Below are positions 25,530 through 34,235 of a stretch of 64,000 nt of DNA, piece by piece. How positions within the stretch are numbered: position 1 is the first letter of the stretch; each line of letters starts with the position of its first letter. The notes below the pieces were generated by a model. That model did not search any database and was not told where the DNA came from. It was given only the letters and a program-made list of their open reading frames with translations. Source of the DNA: Microbacterium keratanolyticum (GTDB lineage: Bacteria > Actinomycetota > Actinomycetes > Actinomycetales > Microbacteriaceae); NCBI RefSeq assembly GCF_016907255.1, contig NZ_JAFBBQ010000001.1:1922001-1986000 (forward strand), given 5' to 3'. The position numbers and the translations under genes are program-made.

Positions 25530-26897
25530 CTAGAACGCCGGGATGTCGTCTTCGCGGCGGCGCTGTGTGCCGCGGGCTTTGACGTCGTCGATGGCGGCGC
25601 GCAGTGTGCCGGAGCGGTCGTCGACGACCTGCGCGTAGCCCAGCCGGCCCGCTTCTGAGCGCCGCTGCGCGGCCTGCGTGACCGGTCGCACCTCGCCCGC
25701 GAGGCTGAGCTCGCCGACGGCGGCCACCGTGCGCGGCACGGCGACGTTGCGCAGGGAGCCCGCGACGGCGATCGCGATCGCGAGGTCGGCTGCCGGCTCG
25801 GTGAAACGCACGCCGCCGACCGTCGAGACATAGACGTCTTGATCGCTCGTCTTGATGCCGGCGCGGCGTTCGAGTACCGCCAGCACCATCGCGACGCGGG
25901 CTGAATCGAGGCCGTTCACGACGCGGCGCGGGTTGGGCGCCGCGGTCGGAATCGTCAGCGCCTGCACTTCCACCGGCATCGCCCGACGGCCCTCGAGGGC
26001 GATCGCGACGCACGTTCCCGGTTCGGGCTTGCCGCGGGAGAGGAAGAGCTGGCTGGGGTCGGGCACCTCGGCGATGCCCGCCCCCGTCATCTCGAAGCAT
26101 CCGACCTCGTCCGTCGGGCCGAAACGGTTCTTCAACGCCCGCACGAAGCGCAATGCCGTCTGGCGGTCACCCTCGAAATGGCACACGACATCGACGAGGT
26201 GCTCAAGCATGCGCGGGCCCGCAACCTGCCCGTCTTTCGTGACATGGCCGACGAGGATGATCGGCAGATCGCGCTCTTTCGCGACCCGGATGAGTGTGGA
26301 GGCGACGTCGCGCACCTGGCTCGGCTGCCCGGCCGCTCCGTCGATGAGCGATGACGCGACCGTCTGCACCGAGTCGACGATGACGAGCTGCGGCTGCACC
26401 TCGTCGATGTGGCCGAGGATCGTGCCCAGATCGGTCTCGCTCGCCAGGTACAGCTCATCGTGCAGAGCGTTCGTGCGCTCAGCACGCAACCGCACCTGCG
26501 CCTGCGACTCTTCAGCACTCGCGTAGAGCACGCGTCGCCCGGACTGGGCCGCCCGCGCGGCGACCTCGAGGAGCAGCGTGGACTTGCCGACCCCGGGCTC
26601 ACCGCTGAGCAGAATCGCGGCACCCGGAACGATGCCCCCGCCCAGGACGCGGTCGAATTCGGCCACACCGCTTGACCTGCGGGGCGAATCGGCGGTGGTG
26701 ATCTGTGTGATCGGACGAGCGGCGCGCCCCGCGCTCGGCGCCACCGGTGAGACCTGTCGCACGATGCCGGTCTGTGCTGCGCGTTCGACGACGGTGCCCC
26801 ACTGCTGGCACTCGCCGCAGCGGCCGGCCCACTTTGCGGCGGTCCACCCGCATTCCGAGCACACGTAGGCGGAAGGAGCGGGTCGACGAGTGGCCAT
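25530..26897 (-). CDS. radA: DNA repair protein RadA
   Basis: 455 aa, standard length. N-terminal C4 zinc finger C13-x2-C16-x10-C27-x2-C30 (VCSECGW...CGEC), a RecA-like ATPase with Walker A GEPGVGKST (99-107), LVIVDSVQT Walker B and the RadA-specific KNRFGPTDEVG motif, and a C-terminal Lon-protease-like domain (DVYVSTVGGVRFTEPAADLAIA). It assists branch migration in recombination. The ATG is 6 bases downstream of a TAGCCT box on the minus strand (26909-26904), so leaderless. It is followed by the convergent small membrane proteins with only 16 bases between. Confidence 0.97.
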   Translation of the reverse strand: MATRRPAPSAYVCSECGWTAAKWAGRCGECQQWGTVVERAAQTGIVRQVSPVAPSAGRAARPITQITTADSPRRSSGVAEFDRVLGGGIVPGAAILLSGEPGVGKSTLLLEVAARAAQSGRRVLYASAEESQAQVRLRAERTNALHDELYLASETDLGTILGHIDEVQPQLVIVDSVQTVASSLIDGAAGQPSQVRDVASTLIRVAKERDLPIILVGHVTKDGQVAGPRMLEHLVDVVCHFEGDRQTALRFVRALKNRFGPTDEVGCFEMTGAGIAEVPDPSQLFLSRGKPEPGTCVAIALEGRRAMPVEVQALTIPTAAPNPRRVVNGLDSARVAMVLAVLERRAGIKTSDQDVYVSTVGGVRFTEPAADLAIAIAVAGSLRNVAVPRTVAAVGELSLAGEVRPVTQAAQRRSEAGRLGYAQVVDDRSGTLRAAIDDVKARGTQRRREDDIPAF

Positions 26898-26993
26898 GAG
26901 ATCAGGCTAATCGGGGCAGCGGACATCGAGGTCGCGCCGGCCCGGAGCATCCGCCCTTGCGCCCTTGTGAGCAGGGGAATTCCGGGCGCACTC

Positions 26994-27042
26994 ATTATTC
27001 ACGGCCCAACGAATAGGGGTTTTATACGGACCCGTGAATAAT
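26994..27042 (+). promoter_or_regulatory. Paired operators flanking the promoter of the cysteine-rich HTH regulator
   Basis: ATTATTCACGG (26994-27004) and its perfect complement CCGTGAATAAT (27032-27042) are separated by 27 bp that contain a TTTTATAC -10-like stretch. A third GAATA half sits at 27011-27015. A related word ATTATCACGG (27712-27721) lies upstream of cydA. Likely autoregulatory sites for the gene starting at 27049. Confidence 0.72.
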
Positions 27043-27048
27043 GGAGAC

Positions 27049-27666
27049 ATGCCTCCCGCAAGGCCCACCTACGGGCCGATTTCGAGCTACTCGCGAGTGC
27101 GGATCCTGCACCTCGTGCAGTCGCAGCCACACCGCACGATCGGTGAGCTGTGCGATGCGACCGGGCTGCACGCGAACACCGTTCGCGAGCACCTGCAGCG
27201 GCTCATCGACGGCGGGTACGTGGTGCAGGAGAGCGAGAAGCGTGCCACTCGTGGCCGCCCCCGCACGCTCTACAGTGCTGCGACCGGTGCCCCCGGAGCA
27301 TCCAGCTCCATCGCACAGGAGAAGGTCATCGCGGCTGCGCGCCGTGGAGACCTGCTGCGCCGTGCGATCCCGGGAGTCGCGGGCGAGACCCTCGAAGAAG
27401 CAGCGACCCACCAGCTCGACGCCCTTGTCGAGCACCTGGAGGAGTCGGGCTTCGAGCCCCTCATCGACGAAGGTGCGCTCACGGTTGACCTTTCCCCCTG
27501 CCCGCATGCCGCAGCGTTGCCGCAGCACCGACCGGTGCTGTGCCAGGTTCACCTCGGGCTGATGCAGGGAGTGCTGGCGCAGGCGGGAGGGCCGCTTCTG
27601 GCCCGGTGCGTGCGCACGACCGATCAGGTAAACGACTGCACGGTGGAACTGGCTCACGCCTCCTAG
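27049..27666 (+). CDS. HTH transcriptional regulator with four conserved-type cysteines (SufR-like), probable cyd regulator
   Basis: 205 aa. N-terminal winged helix (SSYSRVRILHLVQSQPHRTIGELCDATGLHANTVREHLQRL) with the wing RATRGRPRTLYSA, then a helical region and a C-terminal part with C151, C165, C187 and C197 (SPCPHAA, PVLCQVHLGLMQG, LLARCV, VNDC). This arrangement resembles SufR-type regulators that bind an Fe-S cluster; I infer possible redox, O2 or NO sensing. I chose ATG 27049 because GTG 27034 would put the start inside the right operator arm. It is directly upstream of cydABDC on the same strand and has matching operator boxes at both promoters, so it probably controls cytochrome bd. 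Confidence 0.83.
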   Translation: MPPARPTYGPISSYSRVRILHLVQSQPHRTIGELCDATGLHANTVREHLQRLIDGGYVVQESEKRATRGRPRTLYSAATGAPGASSSIAQEKVIAAARRGDLLRRAIPGVAGETLEEAATHQLDALVEHLEESGFEPLIDEGALTVDLSPCPHAAALPQHRPVLCQVHLGLMQGVLAQAGGPLLARCVRTTDQVNDCTVELAHAS

Positions 27667-27707
27667 GGCGTGCGGAGACTGCAAAAAGGCAGCACAGGGG
27701 AAACACA

Positions 27708-27721
27708 GTGAATTATCACGG
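27708..27721 (+). promoter_or_regulatory. Putative operator upstream of cydA
   Basis: GTGAATTATCACGG contains a GTGA-N4-TCAC palindrome, and ATTATCACGG differs from the regulator-gene operator ATTATTCACGG by one missing T. It is 71 bases upstream of the cydA start. A TAGCGT box follows at about 27755. Confidence 0.6.
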
Positions 27722-27791
27722 TGCCGGCCCCCGAAATCGGCGTACCCGCCGAACTAGCGTGGAGAACAGGGCAGAAGCCTGAGGAGGCACG

Positions 27792-29204
27792 ATGGAATGG
27801 CTTGATCCACTCGTATTGTCGAGATGGCAATTCGGATTGACGACGGTGTACCACTACCTGTTCGTCCCGCTGACGATCGGCATGGCACTTGTCGCGGCGA
27901 TCTTCCAGACCGCGTGGGTGCGCACCGCCAAGGTGCAGTACCTCCACCTCACCCGCTTCTTCGGCAAGATCTTCCTGATCAACTTCGCGATGGGCGTTGT
28001 GACGGGCATCGTGCAGGAGTTCCAGTTCGGCATGAACTGGTCGGACTACTCCCGGTTCGTCGGCGACGTCTTCGGAGCTCCGCTGGCTTTCGAAGGTCTC
28101 CTTGCCTTCTTCTTCGAGGCGACCTTCATCGGCCTGTGGATCTTCGGCTGGGACAAGCTCAGCCCCAAGCTGCACCTCATGACGATCTGGTGCGTCGCGA
28201 TCGGCAGCATCCTGTCGGCGTACTTCATCATCGCCGCCAATGCGTTCATGCAGAACCCGGTCGGCTATGAGTTCAACCCTGAGACCAACCGCGCCGAGCT
28301 GGTCGACTTCGGCGCGCTGCTGACGAACCCGGTCGCACTTGCGGCGTTCCCGCACACGATCTTCGGTGCGTTTATGTTCGCTGCCGGTGTCATCATCTCG
28401 GTGTCGGCGTGGCACCTGGCCCGCGGCCAGCACCTCGACACGATGCGCATCTCGCTCAAGTTCGGTCTCTGGGCGATGATCATCTCGACCGTGGGCGTCG
28501 TGCTCACCGGTGACCAGCTGGGCCTGGCGATGTACGCAACACAGCCGATGAAGATGGCCGCGGCCGAAGCGACTTTCAACACCGTGTGCGGCAAGGAGGC
28601 GGCGTTCAGTCTCTTCACGCTCGGCACACCGGACGGCAAGACGGACCTCTTCTCGATCCGCGTGCCGTACCTGCTGTCGCTGCTGTCCACGCACACCCTC
28701 GACGGCTGCGTGCACGGCATCAACGACCTCAACGCGCAGTACGCGATCGAGTTCGCTGACACGGGCCTCACCGACTTCACCCCGGTGCTGTGGATCACGT
28801 ACTGGGCCTTCCGCTGGATGATCGGTCTCGGCATGGCCGCTGCCCTCGTCGCCGTCGTCGGCCTCTGGATCACGCGCAAGAAGGCGAAGAACCCGCCGGC
28901 ACCGTGGATGTGGAAGATCGCGATCTGGTCGTTCCCGTTGGCGCTCTTCGCCAACATCATGGGATGGGTGTTCACCGAGATGGGCCGTCAGCCCTGGATC
29001 GTCTTCAGTCTCATGTCGACGCAGGACGGCGTCTCGCCCGGCGTGAGCGGCGTCGAGGTCCTGATCTCGCTGATCGCCTTCACTGCGATCTACGCGGCGC
29101 TCGCCGTCGTGGAGATCCGCCTCATCGTCAAGGCCGCCCAGAAGGGGCCTGACACGTCCGAGAAGCCTGATGAGGCGGCCAAGCTGCCGTCGGTCGTCTA
29201 CTGA
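27792..29204 (+). CDS. cydA: Cytochrome bd ubiquinol/menaquinol oxidase subunit I
   Basis: 470 aa, the short-Q-loop type usual in Gram-positives. Nine hydrophobic segments are evident. The heme b595 ligand His21 lies in RWQFGLTTVYHYLFVPLTIG; the proton-channel glutamates are in FEGLLAFFFEATFIGLWIFGWD, and the GRQPW motif is present in FTEMGRQPWIVF. It oxidises menaquinol and reduces O2 to water with high affinity, without pumping protons. RBS GAGGAGGCACG precedes the ATG. It heads the cydABDC cluster and is 16 bases from cydB. Confidence 0.98.
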   Translation: MEWLDPLVLSRWQFGLTTVYHYLFVPLTIGMALVAAIFQTAWVRTAKVQYLHLTRFFGKIFLINFAMGVVTGIVQEFQFGMNWSDYSRFVGDVFGAPLAFEGLLAFFFEATFIGLWIFGWDKLSPKLHLMTIWCVAIGSILSAYFIIAANAFMQNPVGYEFNPETNRAELVDFGALLTNPVALAAFPHTIFGAFMFAAGVIISVSAWHLARGQHLDTMRISLKFGLWAMIISTVGVVLTGDQLGLAMYATQPMKMAAAEATFNTVCGKEAAFSLFTLGTPDGKTDLFSIRVPYLLSLLSTHTLDGCVHGINDLNAQYAIEFADTGLTDFTPVLWITYWAFRWMIGLGMAAALVAVVGLWITRKKAKNPPAPWMWKIAIWSFPLALFANIMGWVFTEMGRQPWIVFSLMSTQDGVSPGVSGVEVLISLIAFTAIYAALAVVEIRLIVKAAQKGPDTSEKPDEAAKLPSVVY

Positions 29205-29220
29205 GTGAGAGGAGAGACAC

Positions 29221-30249
29221 ATGGATCTCGCAACAATCTGGTTCTGGATCGTCGCCTTCCTCTTCGTCGGCTACTTCCTTCTCGACGGCTTCGACTTCGG
29301 TGTCGGCATGTCGCTGCCGTTCCTGGGCAAGAACGATGTCTCGCGTCGGCAGATCATCAACACGATCGGCCCCGTCTGGGACCTCAACGAGACGTGGGTC
29401 ATCGTGGCCGGCGCCGCGCTGTTCGCGTCGTTCCCGGAGTGGTACGCCTCTCTGTTCAGTGGCTTCTACCTGCCGCTGCTGATCATCCTGCTGGCACTCA
29501 TCGCGCGCGGTGTCTCGTTCGAGTACCGGCACCAACGCGACGACGACCGCTGGCGCAACCGCTTCGACTGGATGATCGTGATCGGCTCGGCGGTTCCCGC
29601 GCTGCTGTGGGGCGTCGCCTTCGGCAACATCGTGCAGGGGGTGCCGCTGGATGAGAACCACATCTTCCGGGGCACGATCCTCACGCTTCTGAACCCGTAC
29701 GGTCTGCTCGTGGGCGTCACGACGCTGCTGCTGTTCTTCGTGCACGGCCTGTACTTCATCGGGCTCAAGACCGACGGCCAGGTGCGCAGCGATGCGATCC
29801 GGCTTGCGAAGATCGCCGCTGTGCCGACGATCCTCGCCGCCGCCGGCACCGTCGTGTGGACGATCGTGATCGCCGCGGGGCGTCCGGATGCGCTGCTCTG
29901 GCTCGTCATCGCGTGCGGTGCGATCGCCGCGGTCTTCCTGATCACTGCGGCCATCTTCTCGGCGAAGGGCCTTGAGGGCTGGGCGTTCACGAGCATGCTC
30001 GTCACGATCGCCGCCGCCGTCGTGATGCTGTTCGGGGCACTGTTCCCGTACGTGCTGCCGTCGACGATCGACCCGGCGTACAGCCTGACGATCGCCAACG
30101 CATCGAGCACGCCGTACACCCTGCAGATCATGAGCTGGACGGCCCTGTTCGCGATCCCGTTCGTGCTGCTCTACCAGGGCTGGACGTACTGGGTGTTCCG
30201 CAAGCGCGTCACGCGCGCCTCGATCGAGGCGGCGCCTGCGCACGCGTAA
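29221..30249 (+). CDS. cydB: Cytochrome bd oxidase subunit II
   Basis: 342 aa with eight or nine membrane segments. The N-terminus ATIWFWIVAFLFVGYFLLDGFDFGVGM carries the conserved LDGFDFGVG signature, and IGPVWDLNETWVIVAGAALFASFP the conserved W-x-NE-W segment; both are diagnostic. It forms the structural partner of CydA. A clean GTGAGAGGAGAGAC RBS precedes the ATG. It is followed by an extensive hairpin before cydD. Confidence 0.98.
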   Translation: MDLATIWFWIVAFLFVGYFLLDGFDFGVGMSLPFLGKNDVSRRQIINTIGPVWDLNETWVIVAGAALFASFPEWYASLFSGFYLPLLIILLALIARGVSFEYRHQRDDDRWRNRFDWMIVIGSAVPALLWGVAFGNIVQGVPLDENHIFRGTILTLLNPYGLLVGVTTLLLFFVHGLYFIGLKTDGQVRSDAIRLAKIAAVPTILAAAGTVVWTIVIAAGRPDALLWLVIACGAIAAVFLITAAIFSAKGLEGWAFTSMLVTIAAAVVMLFGALFPYVLPSTIDPAYSLTIANASSTPYTLQIMSWTALFAIPFVLLYQGWTYWVFRKRVTRASIEAAPAHA

Positions 30250-30264
30250 TACTGTCAGTGCTCG

Positions 30265-30338
30265 CTCTCGGCGAGCAGGTTCCTGATCTGCGGATGCTTC
30301 CGCGCGGAGCATCCGCAGATCGGGACCTGCGCCGAGAG
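30265..30338 (+). promoter_or_regulatory. 74-nt near-perfect hairpin between cydB and cydD
   Basis: CTCTCGGCG (30265-30273) pairs with 30330-30338, GCAGGT with ACCTGC inside, and GATCTGCGGATGC (30285-30297) with 30309-30321; only a few bulges interrupt. No U-run follows. In an operon this position could cause partial termination or protect the cydAB message from 3' decay, lowering cydDC relative to cydAB. The inner stem shares the GCGGATGC core with other hairpins. Confidence 0.85.
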
Positions 30339-30367
30339 AGACCTGCACGCCGATTCGGAGCATCCGC

Positions 30368-32056
30368 ATGAAACCCCTCGATCCTCGCCTCCTGCGCTAT
30401 GCGCCGGCGGCGCGAGTTTACGTTGCCGCCTCGGCGCTGATCGCGGTGGCGCAGACGGCCGTGACGATCGCGTTCGCGTGGTTCCTCGCGGATGCGCTGA
30501 CGGGACTCATCGCGGGGCGCGACGTGCGTACGTCTCTGCTGTGGCTCGTCGCGACGATTCTCGTGCGCGGTGTTCTGATCTGGGCGAGCGAGGCCTGGGG
30601 GCTCCGCGCTGCGGCCCAGACCGGTGCGCAGCTGCGGGCGGCCCTGCTGCGCGCGATCGGACGCCGAGGGCCCGGATGGCTCGCACAGCGCAACCAGGCG
30701 GAGCTCGCGGTCACGGCGGGGCACGGGCTGGATGCGCTCGATCCCTACTTCGCGCGGTACATCCCGCAGCTCGTGCTGACGATGATCGCGACTCCTGTGA
30801 TCGTCGCGGTGATGTGGTGGCAGGACTGGCCGAGCGGCGTCGCGGCGATCATCACGCTGCCGCTCATCCCGCTGTTCCTCATCCTCATCGGCATTGCGAC
30901 GCGCAGCGTGCAGCGACGGCAGCTGGGGGTGCTGCAGCAGCTGGCCGCGCGCTTCGCCGACACCGTGCAGGGTCTCGCCACGCTGCGCGTCTTCGGACGC
31001 GAACGGCGTGCCGTGACTCGCATGCGCGAGACCGCCGAGCAGTATCGCCGCGAGACGATGGGGGTGCTGCGCTACTCGTTCATCTCGGGTTTCGCGCTCG
31101 AGTTGCTGTCGTCGCTGGCGGTTGCGATCATCGCGGTGTCGGTGGGCTTCCGCCTGCTCGACCGCGACATCACGCTCGAAGTCGGCCTCTTCGTGCTGCT
31201 GCTCGCGCCCGAGGCATTCCTCCCGCTGCGTCAGGTGGGGGTGCAGTTCCACGCCGCAGCCGAGGGGGTGGCGGCGACAGAGCAGATCTTCGAGGTGCTC
31301 GACGGTGCGGCCGCGGAGGGGCCTGGCGCATCCGCATCTGCGATCGCATCCGCCCCTGCGCAAAGGAGCCTTTCGTCGGTTCTGGAGGGTCAAAACCGAC
31401 ATAACCCTCCTTTCGGCGAGGCCGCATCGCACGAGGGGAGCGTTCTCGCGCTCGCCAACGTCTCTGTGCGCTACGGCGATCGCGTGCTGCCCCCGGTCTC
31501 GCTGACCGCTGAGGCCGGCACGGTCACTCTGATCGAGGGACCTAGCGGCTCCGGGAAGTCGAGCCTCTTCGCGGCGCTGCGCGGTGCGGCGGACTTCGAC
31601 GGATCCGCGACGGTCGGGGAAGCGGATGTGCGCGCCCTCGCGCCCTCTGACTGGATGGCATGGGCGGGGCAGCGGCCGGGGCTCATTCGCGGAACGGTCG
31701 CCGAGAACGTCGCTCTGGGGCAGCAGCCGGATGCGGCTCGCGTCTCCCGAGCCCTCGCCGCCGCGCAGGCCGACACGATCGATCCGACGCTCGCCCTCGG
31801 TGTGCAGGGCTCGGGACTCTCCGGCGGCCAGGCGCAGCGCGTCGCGGTCGCCCGCGCGCTGTACCGGCTCGATGACGGTGTGCAGGTGCTCGCACTCGAC
31901 GAGCCGTCCAGCGCGCTCGATGCCGAGACCGAGGAGGCGCTGTGGCGAAGCATCCGCGCGGTGGCAGATTCCGGTGTCGCCGTCCTGCTGATCTCGCACC
32001 GTCGATCGGCGCGGGAGATTGCCGACCACATCGTCTCCGTGGGGGTGTCGGCATGA
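30368..32056 (+). CDS. cydD: ABC exporter subunit CydD (heme/thiol exporter for cytochrome bd assembly)
   Basis: 562 aa: six-helix transmembrane domain (about 15-300), then an ATPase domain with Walker A EGPSGSGKSS, signature LSGGQAQRV and Walker B VLALDEPSSALDAE. CydDC is needed for cytochrome bd assembly. Between the membrane domain and the ATPase lies an unusual linker (about 318-360) with codons unlike the rest (AGG, CTT, CAA, CGA, CAT) and overlapping inverted repeats at 31362-31413; see separate entry. It ends with an ATGA overlap onto cydC. Confidence 0.95.
   Translation: MKPLDPRLLRYAPAARVYVAASALIAVAQTAVTIAFAWFLADALTGLIAGRDVRTSLLWLVATILVRGVLIWASEAWGLRAAAQTGAQLRAALLRAIGRRGPGWLAQRNQAELAVTAGHGLDALDPYFARYIPQLVLTMIATPVIVAVMWWQDWPSGVAAIITLPLIPLFLILIGIATRSVQRRQLGVLQQLAARFADTVQGLATLRVFGRERRAVTRMRETAEQYRRETMGVLRYSFISGFALELLSSLAVAIIAVSVGFRLLDRDITLEVGLFVLLLAPEAFLPLRQVGVQFHAAAEGVAATEQIFEVLDGAAAEGPGASASAIASAPAQRSLSSVLEGQNRHNPPFGEAASHEGSVLALANVSVRYGDRVLPPVSLTAEAGTVTLIEGPSGSGKSSLFAALRGAADFDGSATVGEADVRALAPSDWMAWAGQRPGLIRGTVAENVALGQQPDAARVSRALAAAQADTIDPTLALGVQGSGLSGGQAQRVAVARALYRLDDGVQVLALDEPSSALDAETEEALWRSIRAVADSGVAVLLISHRRSAREIADHIVSVGVSA
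31362..31413. repeat. Interleaved inverted repeats inside the CydD linker (possible in-frame repeat insertion)
   Basis: Within 52 bases: AAAGGAG (31362-31368)/CTCCTTT (31407-31413); GTCGGTT (31375-31381)/AACCGAC (31394-31400); GGAGGGT (31384-31390)/ACCCTCC (31404-31410). The second and third pairs interleave. The frame is kept, adding an unstructured linker. Local composition is A-richer than the flanks. Confidence 0.7.
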
Positions 32057-33726
32057 GCGTCTCGACCGCGTCCGTCCGCGGCATCCTGCGTGCCGCCCAG
32101 CCGCCCCTGCGGCAGTTCTGGCCCGGGCTGCTGAGCGGCATCCTCTCCGCCGCCGCCGCGATCGGCCTGCTGCTCGTGAGCGGATGGCTCATCGTGAGCG
32201 CGTCGATCGTCGACTCGCTCGTGCCGCTGTCGGTCGCGGTCGTCGGCGTGCGCTTCTTCGCCGTGTCGCGTGCCGTGTTCCGCTATCTGGAGCGGCTCGC
32301 CGGACACAGCGCGGCGCTGAAGCAGCTCGCCGGCCTCCGTGCCGGGATCGTCGACCGTCTCATCCCGCTCTCGCCCGCCGGTCTCGGCTCGACCGACCGC
32401 GGTGCAGTGCTGTCGAGTCTTGTCGACGACGTCGAAAACCTGCAGAACCTGCCCTTGCGGGTTGTGCAGCCGCTCGTGACGGGTGGCGTCATCGCCCTGA
32501 CGGCGATCACCGTCGTCGCGTTCATCTCACCGGCGGCGGCGCTGTCGCTCGCCGTCTGCCTCATCGTCGCGACCGTCGTCGCAGTGTTCGTCGGGGGAGT
32601 GCTGGGCAGTCGTGCGGAGCGCGAGATCTCCGCGCGTCGCGCCACGCTCTCGGGTGCGCTCGTCGACTACCTGGCCAGCCTTGACGTGCTGCTCGCCTAC
32701 GGGGCGGAAGAAGCGGCACGCCGCCGGATCACGGACGCGGATGCCGCGCTGCGCCGAGCGGTGACGCGTGCGGCGCTCGCGCAGGCGGTGTCGGCCGCGG
32801 TCGTCTCGGTCGCTGCAGGTGCGGCGTCGGTGTGGGCGCTCCTAGTGTCCCTCCCAGGGCAGCCGGGTGGCGCCGTGGATGCGCCGTGGTTCGCGGTTGC
32901 CGTGCTGCTGCCGATGGCCGTGTTCGAGGTCTTCGCTGTCGTCCCGCAAGCCGCGTCGTCTTGGCGCAGTGTGCGAGCGAGTGCGGAGCGGATTCATGCG
33001 GTGTTGCCGCAGGAACTGCCCAGCGAAGTGCGCGACGACGACGGAGAACCGCTGGTGGTATCTGCGTCCAGCGCCCCGGCCGTGCGGGTGCGGGGCCTCC
33101 GGGCTTCCTGGCCGGGTGCCCCCGAGACCCTGCGCGGTATCGACCTGGACGTCGAGCCGGGGGAGCGCGTGCTCGTGACCGGATCCAGCGGCGCCGGGAA
33201 GTCAACCCTCGCGGCTGTTCTCGTCGGCTTCCTGCGCTTCGAGGGTGATTACCGTCTGGGGGATCAGGATGCCGCGCGCATCGCCGGCCCGGAGCTGCGC
33301 TGCGTCGTCGGGCTGTGCGAGCAGTCGCCCCAGCTGTTCGATGAGGACATCCGGCAGAACCTGCTGTTCGCGAACGATTCGGCGACCGATGAAGAGCTGC
33401 TGGCCGTGCTCGACAGGGTCGGCCTCGGCGGGTGGGTGGCCGAGCGTGGCGGACTGGATGCGCGGGTCGGCGAGCGGGGAGCGCTCGTCTCCGGTGGCCA
33501 GGCGCAGCGCATCGCACTGGCCCGTGCGCTGCTGCGCGGCTTCCCTGTGCTGGTGCTCGACGAGCCGACCGCGGGCGTCGACCCCGAAGCATCCGATGCG
33601 CTGCTGCGTGACCTGCTGGCCGCGGCTGGTGACCAGTCGGTCATTCTGATCTCGCACGTCGCGCCCCCGGACGGGACGATCGATCGCACGGTGCGGATCG
33701 TGGCAGGGCACACCATCGCTCGCTGA
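32053..33726 (+). CDS. cydC: ABC exporter subunit CydC
   Basis: 557 aa, half-transporter with a six-helix domain and ATPase: Walker A TGSSGAGKST, signature VSGGQAQRIAL, Walker B LVLDEPTAGVDPE, and the switch histidine in ILISHVA. The N-terminus SVSTASVRGILRAAQPPLRQFWPGLL is a usual CydC start; ATG 32053 overlaps the CydD stop by 4 bases. With CydD it forms the heterodimer exporting heme or low-molecular thiols for cytochrome bd maturation. It is the last gene of the cluster. No clear terminator hairpin is seen in the 38 bases before the next gene. Confidence 0.95.
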   Translation: MSVSTASVRGILRAAQPPLRQFWPGLLSGILSAAAAIGLLLVSGWLIVSASIVDSLVPLSVAVVGVRFFAVSRAVFRYLERLAGHSAALKQLAGLRAGIVDRLIPLSPAGLGSTDRGAVLSSLVDDVENLQNLPLRVVQPLVTGGVIALTAITVVAFISPAAALSLAVCLIVATVVAVFVGGVLGSRAEREISARRATLSGALVDYLASLDVLLAYGAEEAARRRITDADAALRRAVTRAALAQAVSAAVVSVAAGAASVWALLVSLPGQPGGAVDAPWFAVAVLLPMAVFEVFAVVPQAASSWRSVRASAERIHAVLPQELPSEVRDDDGEPLVVSASSAPAVRVRGLRASWPGAPETLRGIDLDVEPGERVLVTGSSGAGKSTLAAVLVGFLRFEGDYRLGDQDAARIAGPELRCVVGLCEQSPQLFDEDIRQNLLFANDSATDEELLAVLDRVGLGGWVAERGGLDARVGERGALVSGGQAQRIALARALLRGFPVLVLDEPTAGVDPEASDALLRDLLAAAGDQSVILISHVAPPDGTIDRTVRIVAGHTIAR

Positions 33727-33764
33727 GGGGTGACACCTCGGCAGTGCCGACGTAGCGTGGAAGG

Positions 33765-34226
33765 ATGACGCGCACAGATGAAGCACGCCGAAGGATTGAC
33801 GCCTCACCGGTGCGGGTGTTCGCCGCACTGACGACACCCGAAAGCCTGGAGCAGTGGCTGGCGCCCGACGGGATGACGGCGCGTGTCGAGCGTTTCGACG
33901 CGCGCGCCGGCGGGGAGACGCGCATGGTGCTCACCTACGACGACGCCAGTGATGCTCCGGGAAAGAGCGACGCCGCGCATGACGTCGTGGAGACCACGAT
34001 CGTCGAGTTCGAGCCCGGGGTTCGCATCGTGCAGGCGATCACCTTCGAGACCGACGACGACGCTTTCGCGGGTGTCATGCGCATGACCTGGGAGGTTCTT
34101 GCCGACGGCGCGCACTCACAGGTGCTGTTCCGTGCGGAGGATGTGCCGTCGGGGATCTCCGCAGAGGATCACATCGAAGGGCTGACGGCGTCGCTGCGCA
34201 ACCTGGCGGCCCTCGTCGAGCGCTGA
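33765..34226 (+). CDS. SRPBCC (AHSA1-like) domain protein
   Basis: 153 aa. START-like fold pattern: RRIDASPVRVFAALTTPESLEQWLAPDGMTARVERFDARAGGETRMVLTY, then IVEFEPGVRIVQAITFET and a C-terminal helix (GLTASLRNLAALVE). Such single-domain proteins bind hydrophobic ligands or have unknown roles. ATG lies 6 bases from TAGCGT (33753-33758), giving a leaderless mRNA despite the GGAAGG spacer. It is not part of the cyd operon because it has its own promoter. Confidence 0.88.
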   Translation: MTRTDEARRRIDASPVRVFAALTTPESLEQWLAPDGMTARVERFDARAGGETRMVLTYDDASDAPGKSDAAHDVVETTIVEFEPGVRIVQAITFETDDDAFAGVMRMTWEVLADGAHSQVLFRAEDVPSGISAEDHIEGLTASLRNLAALVER

Positions 34227-34235
34227 GCGGCCGAA

